Source: Microtetraspora sp. NBRC 13810
GTDB lineage: Bacteria > Actinomycetota > Actinomycetes > Streptosporangiales > Streptosporangiaceae
Direction: 5' to 3'
Assembly: GCF_030268685.1 (NCBI RefSeq)
Contig: NZ_BSRQ01000002.1
Span: 558,001-622,000 of the forward strand
DNA: 64,000 nucleotides
Shown: piece after piece, positions 24,544 through 36,103 of the stretch
Layout of the letters: the number at the start of each line of letters is the position of its first letter
Numbering within the stretch: position 1 is the first letter of the stretch
Program-made: the position numbers and the translations under genes
Notes under the pieces: model-generated
What the model was told of the DNA's origin: nothing
Database searches by the model: none
What the model saw: the letters and a program-made list of their open reading frames with translations, nothing else

Positions 24544-26688
24544 ATGATTGGACGAATCCCGATACAGGACATCCATCCCGTGGTCGACTGCGGCGGGCGC
24601 CCCGCCAAGGCCGCCGCGGGCGAAACCTTCGACATCGGCGCCACGGTGTTCCGCGAGGGACACGACGCGGTCGCGGCTGGGGTGGTGCTGACCGATCCCG
24701 CCGGGACGCGTCAGCCCCTGCTCCCGATGCGCGAGGAGGCGCCGGGCACCGACCGCTGGGCGGTGCCGGTCACGCTGCCGAGCGAGGGCGCGTGGCACTT
24801 CAGGATCGAGGCCTGGAGCGACCCGATCGCGACGTGGCTGCACGACGCGGACATCAAGATCCCCCGTGGTCTGGACACCGACCTGATGTGCGAGGAGGGC
24901 GCGCGGCTCTTCGAGCGCGCGGCGAAGGCCGTACGGCCGACCGAGTGCCCGCACGCCGGCCGGGCCGGCGGGCCGGGTCCCGCGGCGGCGGGCGCCAAGG
25001 GGCGGGCGCGTGACGCGAAGAGCGGCCGGTGGGCGCGCGAGGCGGTCGTCTCCGCGTGCGGGCACCGGGCCGCGTTGCAGGAGGTCGCGGCCAGGCTCAG
25101 GGACGAGAACCTCGACCCGCGGGCCCGGCTCGCGGTGGCGCAGTTGCCCGAGACGGCCGCGCTGCTGGCCGCTCATCCGCTGCGCGACCTGGTGACGAGA
25201 TCCCCGCGACGGCAGATCCTCGTGCACCGGCGCAGGGCGCTGGTCGGCTCGTGGTACGAGTTCTTCCCGCGTTCCGAGGGCGCGATCGTGGACACGGTGT
25301 CAGCCCCCAAGTCCGGAAATTTCAAGACTGCGACCAGGCGGTTGCCCGCCGTCGCGGCCATGGGCTTCGACGTCGTCTACCTGCCCCCGATCCACCCCAT
25401 CGGCACCAGCCACCGCAAGGGCCGGAACAACACGCTCCAGCCCGAGCCCTACGACCCGGGCTCCCCGTGGGCCATCGGGTCGGAGGACGGCGGCCACGAC
25501 GCCATCCACCCCGACCTCGGCACCTTCGAGGACTTCGACGCGTTCGTCCGGCGCGCCCGCGAGCTGGGCATGGAGATCGCGCTCGACCTGGCCCTCCAGT
25601 GCTCCCCCGACCACCCCTGGGTGAAGGACCACCCCGAGTGGTTCAACATCCGGGCCGACGGGTCGATCGCGTACGCGGAGAACCCGCCGAAGAAGTACCA
25701 GGACATCTACCCGCTCAACTTCGACACCGACCCCGAGGGCATCTACACCGAGGTCAAGCGGGTCGTGCGGCTCTGGATGGACCACGGGGTGCGGATCTTC
25801 CGGGTGGACAACCCGCACACCAAGCCGGTGAGCTTCTGGGAGCGCCTGCTGGCCGACATCAACGCCACCGACCCGGACGTGATCTTCTTGTCCGAGGCGT
25901 TCACCCGCCCGGCGATGATGCGGACGCTCGCCCAGGTCGGCTTCCACCAGTCCTACACCTATTTCACCTGGAAGAACTCCCGGGAGGAGGTGGAGGAATA
26001 CCTCGCGGAGCTGGCGCACGACACGTCGCATTTCCTGCGCCCGAATCTCTTCGTCAACACCCCCGACATCTTGCACGAGTACCTTCAGCAGGGCGGGGTA
26101 CCGGCATTCAAGATTCGGGCGGTTCTGGCGGCGTTGATGGCTCCTTCATGGGGAGTGTACGCCGGATATGAACTCGCGGAGAATGTCCCGGTTCGCCCGG
26201 GGAGTGAAGAATACCTCGATAGCGAGAAATATCAGTACAAACCGCGAGACTGGGAGCAGGCTGAGCGAGAAGGGCGTAGCCTTGCGCCGTTCATCACGCA
26301 GCTTAATTTGTTCCGAAGAGCCCATCCCGCGCTCCAGGAATTGCGTAACCTACGGTTCCACAGCATCGACCAGCCGGACCTGATCTGTTTCTCCAAGCGC
26401 CTGCCGCCGGAGCGACCGACCGGCGCCTACGATCCCGCCTCACGACGGAACGGGCTAGGCGACGTGGTTCTGGCTGTCGTCAATCTGGATCCGCACCACA
26501 CGCGTGAGGCGACCGTATCTCTCGACATGCCCGCCCTCGGGCTGGACTGGCAAGCCGAGTTCGTCGTGGACGACGAGCTGTCCGGCGAGTCCTACCGGTG
26601 GCGGCAGGCCAACTACGTTCGCCTCGACCCCCACATCCAACCTGCACATGTTTTCACGGTGCGCGCGGCACCGGCACATCCGCTGTAG
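24544..26688 (+). CDS. glgE: Alpha-1,4-glucan:maltose-1-phosphate maltosyltransferase
   Basis: A 714-residue GH13 subfamily 3 enzyme that extends alpha-glucan with maltosyl units from maltose-1-phosphate. The expected catalytic set is present with the family spacing: nucleophile Asp422 (FRVDNPHTKP), acid/base Glu451 (FLSEAFTRP) and Asp508 (NTPDILHEYL), i.e. 28 residues later than in the S. coelicolor enzyme. The N-terminal domain (1-120) and insert domain (about 135-200) are typical. The insert is rich in Arg/Ala/Gly. First gene of glgE-treS-mak-glgB. No strong ribosome site before ATG 24544. Confidence 0.96.
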   Translation: MIGRIPIQDIHPVVDCGGRPAKAAAGETFDIGATVFREGHDAVAAGVVLTDPAGTRQPLLPMREEAPGTDRWAVPVTLPSEGAWHFRIEAWSDPIATWLHDADIKIPRGLDTDLMCEEGARLFERAAKAVRPTECPHAGRAGGPGPAAAGAKGRARDAKSGRWAREAVVSACGHRAALQEVAARLRDENLDPRARLAVAQLPETAALLAAHPLRDLVTRSPRRQILVHRRRALVGSWYEFFPRSEGAIVDTVSAPKSGNFKTATRRLPAVAAMGFDVVYLPPIHPIGTSHRKGRNNTLQPEPYDPGSPWAIGSEDGGHDAIHPDLGTFEDFDAFVRRARELGMEIALDLALQCSPDHPWVKDHPEWFNIRADGSIAYAENPPKKYQDIYPLNFDTDPEGIYTEVKRVVRLWMDHGVRIFRVDNPHTKPVSFWERLLADINATDPDVIFLSEAFTRPAMMRTLAQVGFHQSYTYFTWKNSREEVEEYLAELAHDTSHFLRPNLFVNTPDILHEYLQQGGVPAFKIRAVLAALMAPSWGVYAGYELAENVPVRPGSEEYLDSEKYQYKPRDWEQAEREGRSLAPFITQLNLFRRAHPALQELRNLRFHSIDQPDLICFSKRLPPERPTGAYDPASRRNGLGDVVLAVVNLDPHHTREATVSLDMPALGLDWQAEFVVDDELSGESYRWRQANYVRLDPHIQPAHVFTVRAAPAHPL

Positions 26689-26779
26689 CCGGTGACGTGC
26701 GCTTAGGCACAGCGACCACCGCCGGCCGGGGACCGGCCGGCGGACCGGCCACGCACGAGAGCGACGGGGAGTCCACAAG

Positions 26780-28488
<1,709 letters not shown>

Positions 28489-28492
<4 letters not shown>

Positions 28493-29805
28493 CGACTTCC
28501 TTCCATGAATTCCTTACCGGCTGGATCGCCCGTCAGCGGTGGTTCGCCGGTAAGGGCCGTGCCATCGAAGAAGTCACCGTCGAATCGGACGTGGAGATCG
28601 GTCCCGGGCTCAACCACGTGATCATCGCGGTTCGCCAGGGCGAGGAACGCGATCTCTACCAGCTCCTCGTCGGGACACACGACGAGATGCCGCAACGTCT
28701 CACGCACGCCCGGATCGGGCCGCACACGTATGACGGCACCCACGACGCCGAACGCACCGGCGCCCTCCTCGAAGCCATGGCCGACGACCGGGACATCGGC
28801 CCGCTGCGCTTCCGGCACCTGCCGGGCGTGCGGATCGACGTCTCGCCGCGCAGCCTGGTGATCGGGGCGGAGCAGTCCAACACCTCGCTGGTGTACGGCG
28901 ACGTCTACATCTGCAAGCTGTTCCGCCGGCTCACCCCCGGGCTCAACCCCGAGCTGGAGATCGTCACCGCGCTGGCCGCCCAGGGCTCGGCCAACATCGC
29001 CCGGCCCTACGGGTGGATCGAGACCGACATCGACGGCGAGAGCACCACGCTCGCGATCATGCAGGAGTTCCTGTCCGCGGCGAACGACGGCTGGGCGCTG
29101 GCGCTGACCAGCGTCCGCGACCTCTACGCCTCGATGCCGGGGGTGTCGGCCGACGAGGCGGGCGGCGACTTCGCCGCGGAGGCGTTCCGGCTCGGCACGG
29201 CCACCGCGCACGTGCACAAGGAACTGGCCGAGGCGTTCCCCACCGGCGTCGTCGAGGCGCCGGAGGTCAAACGGATGACGGAGGGCTTCCGCAGACGGCT
29301 CGACCGGGCCGTCTCGGAGGTGCCGCAACTGGCGCGGTACGCCGGGGTCGCGCACGACGCCTTCGACCGGGTCGCCGACATCGACGGCTCGGTGAACGTC
29401 CAGCGGGTGCACGGCGACTACCACCTCGGCCAGGTGATGCGCACGCCCACCGACTGGGTGGTGCTGGACTTCGAGGGCGAGCCCGGCCAGCCGCTGGCCG
29501 AGCGGCGCGGCCTGGCCTCGCCGCTGCGCGACGTGGCGGGCATGCTGCGCTCCTTCGACTACGCCGCCCGGCACATCCTCGCCGACCACCCGGACGCCGC
29601 GGCGCTGCTGCCCAGGGCCGAGGAGTGGGCCGCCCGCAACCGCGCGGCCTTCCTGGCCGGCTACTCCGAGGGCGGCGGGCGGCTGCACGGCGACGACGCG
29701 GCCCTGCTGCACGCGCTGGAGCTGAGCAAGGCGGTCTACGAGGTCGTCTACGAGGCACGCAACCGGCCCTCGTGGATCTCCATCCCGCTGTCCGCCTTCT
29801 CCTGA
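28489..29805 (+). CDS. mak: Maltokinase (Pep2/Mak)
   Basis: A 438-residue ATP-dependent kinase that makes maltose-1-phosphate for GlgE. The N-terminal cap ([14 protein letters not shown]) and the aminoglycoside-phosphotransferase-like core are present: [12 protein letters not shown] (catalytic Asp of HGD) and [14 protein letters not shown] (metal-binding DFE). Start GTG 28489 overlaps the treS stop and follows AAGGAGGA. The stop codon is the first base-set of a 5 x 10-bp repeat. Complete GlgE-pathway unit with its neighbours. Confidence 0.95.
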
Positions 29806-29853
29806 CATCGAGTGACATCGAGTGATGTCGAGTGACATCGAGTGATGTCGAGC
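29804..29853. repeat. Five tandem 10-bp repeats (GACATCGAGT / GATGTCGAGT)
   Basis: Exact 10-bp units at 29804, 29814, 29824, 29834 and 29844. Units 1, 2 and 4 read GACATCGAGT; units 3 and 5 read GATGTCGAGT/C, so neighbouring units form GACATC...GATGTC inverted pairs. All lie on one face of the helix. Starts in the mak stop codon and ends about 135 bp before glgB. The rest of 29854-29988 shows no gene. Confidence 0.85.
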
Positions 29854-29988
29854 GACGGCCCGGAGCCTGGCGTGTCCAGGCTTCACCGTCGCGCGTCGGG
29901 GCATGTTGACGGTCCGACACGCAGAACTTTCCTGTGACGTCGGGGGAAAAGGTGGGTTGAAGCATGGCACTCGGGCAGGGTTAGGGAC

Positions 29989-32169
29989 ATGCGGGACAAG
30001 ACGGAATTGGATCGGCTGGCGGGCGGCGCGCACCACGATCCCCACGCGATTCTGGGTGCCCATCTGGGCGCGGACGGGGTCACCTTCAGAACGCTCAGAC
30101 CTCTCGCGGAGCGGGTGCAGGTGGTCCTCGACGGCGAGGCGCACGACATGCCGCACCTGGCGTACGGCGTGTTCGAGGTGACGCTGCCGGGCCTGGACAA
30201 GGTGCCCGACTACCGGTTGCGGGTGTCCTACCCGGACGCGGACGCGTACGAGACGGAGGATCCCTACCGGCACTGGCCCACGCTGGGCGAGGTGGACCTG
30301 CACCTCATCGGCGAAGGGCGGCATGAGCGGCTGTGGGAGGCGCTCGGCGCGCGGGTGCTGCGCCACGAGGACGTCGAGGGCACCGCCTTCGCCGTGTGGG
30401 CGCCGAACGCGCGCGGCGTCCGGGTGATCGGCGACTTCAACCACTGGGACGGCGGTGGGCACCCGATGCGCTCGCTCGGCCGGTCCGGCGTGTGGGAGCT
30501 GTTCGTGCCCGGGATCGGGGCCGGTGAACGGTACAAGTTCGCGGTGCTCGGCGTGGACGGCAGGTGGCGGGAGAAGGCCGACCCGATGGCCCGCCGTACC
30601 GAGCTCCCGCCGGCGACCGCGTCCGTGGTGGAGAGTCCCGAGCACGTCTGGGGCGACGACGCCTGGATGGACGGCCGGCCCGCCCGCGACCCGATCGACG
30701 GCCCGATGAGCGTCTACGAGGTGCACCTCGGTTCCTGGCGTCCCGGCCTGTCCTACCGTGACCTGGCGGACCAGCTCGTCGCCTACGTCAAGGAGATGGG
30801 GTTCACCCACGTGGAGTTCCTGCCGGTGGCCGAGCATCCGTTCGGCCCGTCGTGGGGCTACCAGGTGACCTCCTACTACGCGCCGACGTCGCGCTTCGGG
30901 CGGCCGGACGACTTCAGGTTCCTCGTCGACTCTCTGCACCAGGCGGGCGTCGGCGTGCTGCTCGACTGGGTTCCCGCGCACTTCCCGATGGACGAGTGGG
31001 CGCTGGCCCGCTTCGACGGCACCCCGCTCTACGAGCACGCCGACCCCACCCGCGGCGAGCACCCCGACTGGGGCACCTACGTCTTCGACTTCGGCCGCAA
31101 CGAGGTGCGCAACTTCCTGGTGGCCAACGCGCTCTACTGGCTGAAGGAGTTCCACATCGACGGCCTGCGGGTGGACGCCGTCGCCTCGATGCTCTACCTG
31201 GACTACTCCCGCCGCGAGGGCGAGTGGCACCCCAACGAGCACGGCGGCCGGGAGAACCTCGACGCGGTGGCCTTCCTCCAGGAGATGAACTCCGTCGTCT
31301 ACCGCGAGGCGCCCGGCATCGTCACCATCGCCGAGGAGTCCACCGCCTGGCCCGGCGTCTCCCGGCCCGTCTACCTGGGCGGCCTCGGCTTCGGCTTCAA
31401 GTGGAACATGGGCTGGATGCACGACACGCTCGCCTACCTGGCCCACGAGCCGGTGTTCCGCCAGTACCACCACCACCAGATGACGTTCTCCCTGATGTAC
31501 GCCTACTCCGAGCACTTCGTGCTGCCGCTGTCGCACGACGAGGTGGTGCACGGCAAGGGCTCGCTGCTCGGCAAGATGCCCGGCGACGAGTGGCAGCGGT
31601 TCGCCGGGCTGCGCGCGCTCTATGCCTTCATGTGGGCGCACCCGGGCAAGCAGCTCCTGTTCATGGGCAGCGAGTTCGGCCAGGGGTCGGAGTGGTCGGA
31701 GGAGCGCGGGCTGGACTGGTGGGTCCTCGACTTCGACGTGCACAAGGGCGCCCAGCGCCTGGTCCGCGACCTCAACCGGCTCTACCTCGACACCCCCGCC
31801 CTGTGGCAGCAGGACGCCACCCCGGACGGCTTCCGCTGGATCGACGCCGACGACGCCTCCGGCAACGTGTTCTCCTTCCTGCGCCTCGGCGCCGACGGCT
31901 CCGCGGTGGCGTGCGTGGCCAACTTCTCCGGCGGCCCGCACGAGGACTACCACCTCGGCCTGCCGTACCCGGGGCACTGGGAGGAGATCCTGAACACCGA
32001 CGCCTACGAGTACGCCGGCAGCGGGGTGGGCAACCTGGGCGGCGTCGAGGCGACCGACGAGCCGCGGCACGGCCAGCCCCATTCGGTGCGGCTGCGCGTC
32101 CCGCCGCTCGGCGCGGTGTGGCTGCGCCACGCCGGTCCGGCGCCGGACCCCCGCACGGACCTGGCCTGA
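29989..32169 (+). CDS. glgB: 1,4-alpha-glucan branching enzyme
   Basis: A 726-residue GH13 subfamily 9 enzyme with N-terminal CBM48 domains (about 10-220; [22 protein letters not shown]). Catalytic blocks: [17 protein letters not shown] (nucleophile Asp396), [13 protein letters not shown] (Glu449) and [15 protein letters not shown] (transition-state Asp). The C-terminal beta domain is complete. It adds alpha-1,6 branches to the GlgE product. Separated from mak by 183 bp holding the phased repeat, so it may be partly uncoupled from the upstream genes. Confidence 0.96.
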   Translation: MRDKTELDRLAGGAHHDPHAILGAHLGADGVTFRTLRPLAERVQVVLDGEAHDMPHLAYGVFEVTLPGLDKVPDYRLRVSYPDADAYETEDPYRHWPTLGEVDLHLIGEGRHERLWEALGARVLRHEDVEGTAFAVWAPNARGVRVIGDFNHWDGGGHPMRSLGRSGVWELFVPGIGAGERYKFAVLGVDGRWREKADPMARRTELPPATASVVESPEHVWGDDAWMDGRPARDPIDGPMSVYEVHLGSWRPGLSYRDLADQLVAYVKEMGFTHVEFLPVAEHPFGPSWGYQVTSYYAPTSRFGRPDDFRFLVDSLHQAGVGVLLDWVPAHFPMDEWALARFDGTPLYEHADPTRGEHPDWGTYVFDFGRNEVRNFLVANALYWLKEFHIDGLRVDAVASMLYLDYSRREGEWHPNEHGGRENLDAVAFLQEMNSVVYREAPGIVTIAEESTAWPGVSRPVYLGGLGFGFKWNMGWMHDTLAYLAHEPVFRQYHHHQMTFSLMYAYSEHFVLPLSHDEVVHGKGSLLGKMPGDEWQRFAGLRALYAFMWAHPGKQLLFMGSEFGQGSEWSEERGLDWWVLDFDVHKGAQRLVRDLNRLYLDTPALWQQDATPDGFRWIDADDASGNVFSFLRLGADGSAVACVANFSGGPHEDYHLGLPYPGHWEEILNTDAYEYAGSGVGNLGGVEATDEPRHGQPHSVRLRVPPLGAVWLRHAGPAPDPRTDLA

Positions 32170-32368
32170 TCGTCTGCACTACGATTTGATCGCTCGGCCC
32201 CTCGTACGCGTCAACGCCGCGGGGGGTCGAGCCATGTACGCGCGCACTCGGCCGCGGATACCGACCGTTCACCCCGAATCGGTCTGATCACTCTTCTCTT
32301 GGGCAGAAGATCCCATCTAGACTCACATCCGGCCGTGTTGTGTCACCTCCTGTCCCCCCGGAGGACGT

Positions 32369-34348
32369 GTGCGACTTCGACGCCTGCTGGCGTGCTCCCT
32401 CCTGCTCGCATTGGTGCCGGTCACCCCGGCGATGGCCCAGGAACCACCCGGGCTGCGGAAGCTGGAGACGGGCCTGGCCGGGGGCGAGGCGCCCGCACGC
32501 GTGATCGTCGAGCTGAGCGACCCGTCAGTCGCCGCCCCGGTGGCCCAGGAGGCCGACGAGCTGGCCCGCACCGACGTGGTGCTGGAGCCCGAGCGGCAGC
32601 CGTTCATCGTCGTCGAGGGCACCGGCGACGACCTCACCGAGCTGGCCGCCGACCCACGCGTCGTGTCCATCCGCAGGGACCGCGCCTACACGCCGTCGCT
32701 GGAGTCCAGCGTCAAGGTGATCGGCGCGGACCGGGCGCAGGCCGAGGGCGTCACCGGGACCGGCCAGACGATCGCGGTGCTGGACACCGGGATCGACCGG
32801 GACCATCCGGCGCTGGCCGGCCGGATCGTCGCCGAGGCGTGCTTCTCCGCCACCGACGAGGAAGGGCTCCAACTGGAGTCACTGTGCCCCAACGGGCAGA
32901 GCAGCCAGATCGGCGAGGGCGCCGCGGACGCCGAGACGCCCAAGTGCCTGGACGGCACGGTCAACATGTGCGACCACGGCACGCACGTCGCGGGCATCGC
33001 CGCCGGCGCCGCCGTACCGGGGTCGCCGGGCGCCGGGGTGGCGCCCGGGGCGAACATCGTCGCCGTGCAGATCTTCAGCCGGGTCAACGACCCGGACCTG
33101 TGCGGCGCCGCGGCCTGCCTGCTCGCCTTCGACTCCACGCTGCGCCTCGCCATGGACCACGTGGCGAGCCTGGCCGCCACGCACCGGATCGCCGCGGTGA
33201 ACCTCAGCCTCGGCGGCGGCCTGTCCGACGTGGCGTGCGACGACGCCGAGGAGGCGCAGGACCTCAAGCCCGGCATCGACGCGCTGCTCGCCCAGGGCGT
33301 GGCCACCGTGGTCGCCGCGGGGAACGAGTTCTTCGACGGCACGGCGTACCCCGCCTGCATCTCCACCGCGGTGGCCGTGGGCGCGACCGACGACGACGAC
33401 ACCATCGCCCCCTTCTCCAACTCCGGCCCGCTGCTCGACCTCTTCGCACCGGGCGTGAACATCGACTCGGCGATCCCCGACGACGCCTACACCGGCTACA
33501 GCGGGACCTCGATGGCGGCCCCGCACGTCGCGGGCGCGCTGGCGCTGCTCAAGCAGAAGTTCCCGGACCGGCCGGTGCAGGAACTGATCGACCTGCTCAA
33601 GTCCTCCGGCCGGCAGATCCACTACGGGGCCGCGGTCACGCCGCGCGTCGACGTCTACGCCGCGCTCACCGGGGGCGCCCCGGCTCCGCCGGTGACCCAG
33701 CCCCCGCCGGCGAACCCCGACGAGCCGGGTGACCAGGGCGCCGGCGGGGACGACCGGGAGACCGGCGAGCCGCCGGTGCCGTCGCCGACCACCGAACCCG
33801 TGCCGTCCCCGCCGCCTGCCGAGCCGCCCGCGCCGGTGGTCCCGCTGCCGGCCGTGACCGTCACGGTCACGGTGACCGTCACCCCGACGCCCCCGGCGCC
33901 CACGACCGCGCCGCAGGTGTGCACCCGCGGCACCGCCAAGAAGGGCCTGACCGCCGCCCGGTGGGCGAGCGAGATGGGCACCGGGAAGGGCACGCTGACC
34001 GACAGGACGCTCGGCTGCTACCTGAGCCTGGTGAAGAAGGCCAGCGACGTCTTCCCCGAGGTCGCCAAGCTGTCCACGCCCGCCTCCGCCGCCAGGATCC
34101 TCGCCGCCAAGGCGCGGGCGACGTCGAAGGCGCCGGTCCGGACGAGCCGGGCGGCGCTGGACCGCGAGCTGCTGGCGGCCTGGCTCAACTGGGCGCACGG
34201 CGCGCGCAACATCACCGCGAAGGTGAACGGCTCCGCCACCCTGAAGGCCGTGCTCGCCACGGCGGAGGGCCAGCGGCTGGGCACCCGCACGAACAGCGCC
34301 CAGTACACCCGATCCGCCGTCCTGCTCCAAACACGAGTCAACAAATAG
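32369..34348 (+). CDS. Secreted subtilisin-like serine protease (S8) with inhibitor-type prodomain and novel C-terminal domain
   Basis: A 659-residue preproprotein; GTG 32369 follows GGAGG. Signal peptide 1-24 (ends AMA-Q). An Inhibitor_I9-like propeptide lies at about 45-110. The S8 domain has Asp139 (AVLDTGID), His206 (DHGTHVAGIAAG) and Ser381 (YSGTSMAAPHVAG). It is followed by a Pro/Glu linker (about 430-515) ending in a Thr/Val run (VTVTVTVTPTP), then a 140-residue domain that I do not recognise (about 520-659), rich in Lys/Ala with two cysteines. No LPxTG or membrane anchor. Stands alone upstream of sppA. Confidence 0.92.
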   Translation: MRLRRLLACSLLLALVPVTPAMAQEPPGLRKLETGLAGGEAPARVIVELSDPSVAAPVAQEADELARTDVVLEPERQPFIVVEGTGDDLTELAADPRVVSIRRDRAYTPSLESSVKVIGADRAQAEGVTGTGQTIAVLDTGIDRDHPALAGRIVAEACFSATDEEGLQLESLCPNGQSSQIGEGAADAETPKCLDGTVNMCDHGTHVAGIAAGAAVPGSPGAGVAPGANIVAVQIFSRVNDPDLCGAAACLLAFDSTLRLAMDHVASLAATHRIAAVNLSLGGGLSDVACDDAEEAQDLKPGIDALLAQGVATVVAAGNEFFDGTAYPACISTAVAVGATDDDDTIAPFSNSGPLLDLFAPGVNIDSAIPDDAYTGYSGTSMAAPHVAGALALLKQKFPDRPVQELIDLLKSSGRQIHYGAAVTPRVDVYAALTGGAPAPPVTQPPPANPDEPGDQGAGGDDRETGEPPVPSPTTEPVPSPPPAEPPAPVVPLPAVTVTVTVTVTPTPPAPTTAPQVCTRGTAKKGLTAARWASEMGTGKGTLTDRTLGCYLSLVKKASDVFPEVAKLSTPASAARILAAKARATSKAPVRTSRAALDRELLAAWLNWAHGARNITAKVNGSATLKAVLATAEGQRLGTRTNSAQYTRSAVLLQTRVNK

Positions 34349-34387
34349 TTGACCACACGCGCAGAAAGTGTCGCTTAGGGTGGGTTC

Positions 34388-36088
34388 ATGGATGCGACCA
34401 AGGCGATCACGGACACGGTTGACCGGTTCCGCCAGCGGCGCACGGCGCCGCTGGTCCTTGAGCTCGACCTCACAGAAGGGCTCACCGAAGGCCCACCCGG
34501 CGACCCGCTCACCGCGGTCCTGTCCATGCGCAAGGCCCGCCTGAGCGACGTGCTCGGCGGGCTCAAGCGAGCCCGGCAGGATCCCCGGGTCAAGGGGCTG
34601 ATCGTCAAGATCGGCGGCCAGCCGCTCGGCTTCGGCACCGTGCAGGAGCTGCGCGCGGCCGTGGCCAGGCTCAGGGCCGCGGGCAAGCTGACGGTCGCGT
34701 TCGCCGAGTCGTTCGGCGAGTTCGGCGCGGGCACGGTGCCTTACTACCTGGCCAGTGCCTTCGACCGGGTCTACCTCCAGCCCTCGGGCGACCTCGGCCT
34801 GACCGGCGTCGCGCTGGAGCAGCGGTTCGTCCGCGGCGCGCTCGGCAAGCTCGGCGTCGAATACCAGGTGGGCCAGCGGCACGAGTACAAGACGGCCGCC
34901 AACATGTTCACCCAGGACCACATGACCGAGCCGCACCGGGAGTCCATCGCCCGGATCGCCGAGTCGGTGACCGAGCAGATCGTCGCCGGCGTCGCCGAAG
35001 CCCGCAGGCTCGACCCGGGCAAGGTGCGCGAGCTGATCGACCGCGGCCCGTTCATCGGCGCGGAGGCCGTCGAGGCCGGTCTGGTGGACAGGCTCGCCTA
35101 CCGCGACGAGGTGTACTCCGAGGTCCACCGGGCGGCCGGCGAGGACAGCCAGTTGCTCTTCGTCACCCGTTACGCCAAGACCGCGCTGGCCAGGAAGCTG
35201 CCGAGGCCGGCGGAGCCCGTGGTGGCACTGGTGCACGGCTCCGGCCCGATCCGGCTCGGCCGCAGCGGGCGCAGCCCGCTCGGCGGCGGCCACTCGATGG
35301 GCTCCGACTCGATCTGCGCCGCGCTGCGCGCCGCCCGCCGCGACGAGCACGTCAAGGCGATCGTCTTCCGGGTGGACAGCCCCGGCGGGTCCTACGTCGC
35401 CTCCGACGCGATCTGGCGCGAGGTGGTGCTGACCCGCAAGACCGGCAAGCCCGTGGTGATCTCGATGGGCGACCTGGCCGCCTCCGGCGGTTACTTCGTC
35501 TCGATGGCCGCCGACGTGATCGTGGCCCAGCCGGGCACGCTGACCGGTTCGATCGGAGTGCTGGGCGGCAAGCCGGTGCTCGGCGGCCTGCTCGACCGGG
35601 TCGGCGTGGCCATCGAGTCGGTCGCCGAAGGCGCCAACGCCGGCATGTTCTCCACCAGCAGCGGGTTCTCCGAAGCGCAGTGGGAGCGGGTCAACGCCTG
35701 GCTGGACCGGATCTACGACGACTTCGTGGGCAAGGTCGCCCAGGGCCGCGGGCTCGACCGCGACCGCGCGCACGAGCTGGCCCGCGGCCGGGTGTGGACC
35801 GGCTCCGACGCCCGGGAAGGCGGCCTGGTCGACGAGCTCGGCGGCCTGGAGGACGCGCTGGCCCTGGCCCGCGGCAAGGCCGGCCTCGCGCCGGACGCCA
35901 CGGTCCGCGTCTACCCGAAGCTCAACCCGCTGGAGCGGCTGCGCCCGCCGGAGTCCAGCGAGGACCGCGCCGCCGCGCTCGCCCGGGTACGGCTGTCCGC
36001 CTGGGGCCCGCTCGCCGGCATCGCCACCGAGCTGGGCCTCCCGCCGTACGGCCCGCTCCTCCTCCCCGGGACCTGGACCATTCGCTGA
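34388..36088 (+). CDS. sppA: Signal peptide peptidase SppA, double-domain (67K) type
   Basis: A 566-residue S49 protease that degrades signal peptides left in the membrane. The long form has two related halves: Lys168 (HEYKTAANMF) from the first and Ser366 (LAASGGYFVSM) from the second form the dyad; the 198-residue spacing is close to that in E. coli SppA (Lys209/Ser409). Unlike E. coli SppA, no N-terminal membrane helix is seen, so it may be peripheral. VDSPGGSYVASDAIW and GSIGVLGGKPVLGGL are signature stretches. It begins 39 nt after the S8 protease. Confidence 0.92.
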   Translation: MDATKAITDTVDRFRQRRTAPLVLELDLTEGLTEGPPGDPLTAVLSMRKARLSDVLGGLKRARQDPRVKGLIVKIGGQPLGFGTVQELRAAVARLRAAGKLTVAFAESFGEFGAGTVPYYLASAFDRVYLQPSGDLGLTGVALEQRFVRGALGKLGVEYQVGQRHEYKTAANMFTQDHMTEPHRESIARIAESVTEQIVAGVAEARRLDPGKVRELIDRGPFIGAEAVEAGLVDRLAYRDEVYSEVHRAAGEDSQLLFVTRYAKTALARKLPRPAEPVVALVHGSGPIRLGRSGRSPLGGGHSMGSDSICAALRAARRDEHVKAIVFRVDSPGGSYVASDAIWREVVLTRKTGKPVVISMGDLAASGGYFVSMAADVIVAQPGTLTGSIGVLGGKPVLGGLLDRVGVAIESVAEGANAGMFSTSSGFSEAQWERVNAWLDRIYDDFVGKVAQGRGLDRDRAHELARGRVWTGSDAREGGLVDELGGLEDALALARGKAGLAPDATVRVYPKLNPLERLRPPESSEDRAAALARVRLSAWGPLAGIATELGLPPYGPLLLPGTWTIR

Positions 36089-36103
36089 CGGGTGACCGCC
36101 CGG

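Noticed and set aside
32879-35773. 964-codon open frame on the minus strand
   Set aside because: Shadow of the S8 protease and sppA; both true genes keep full catalytic sets.
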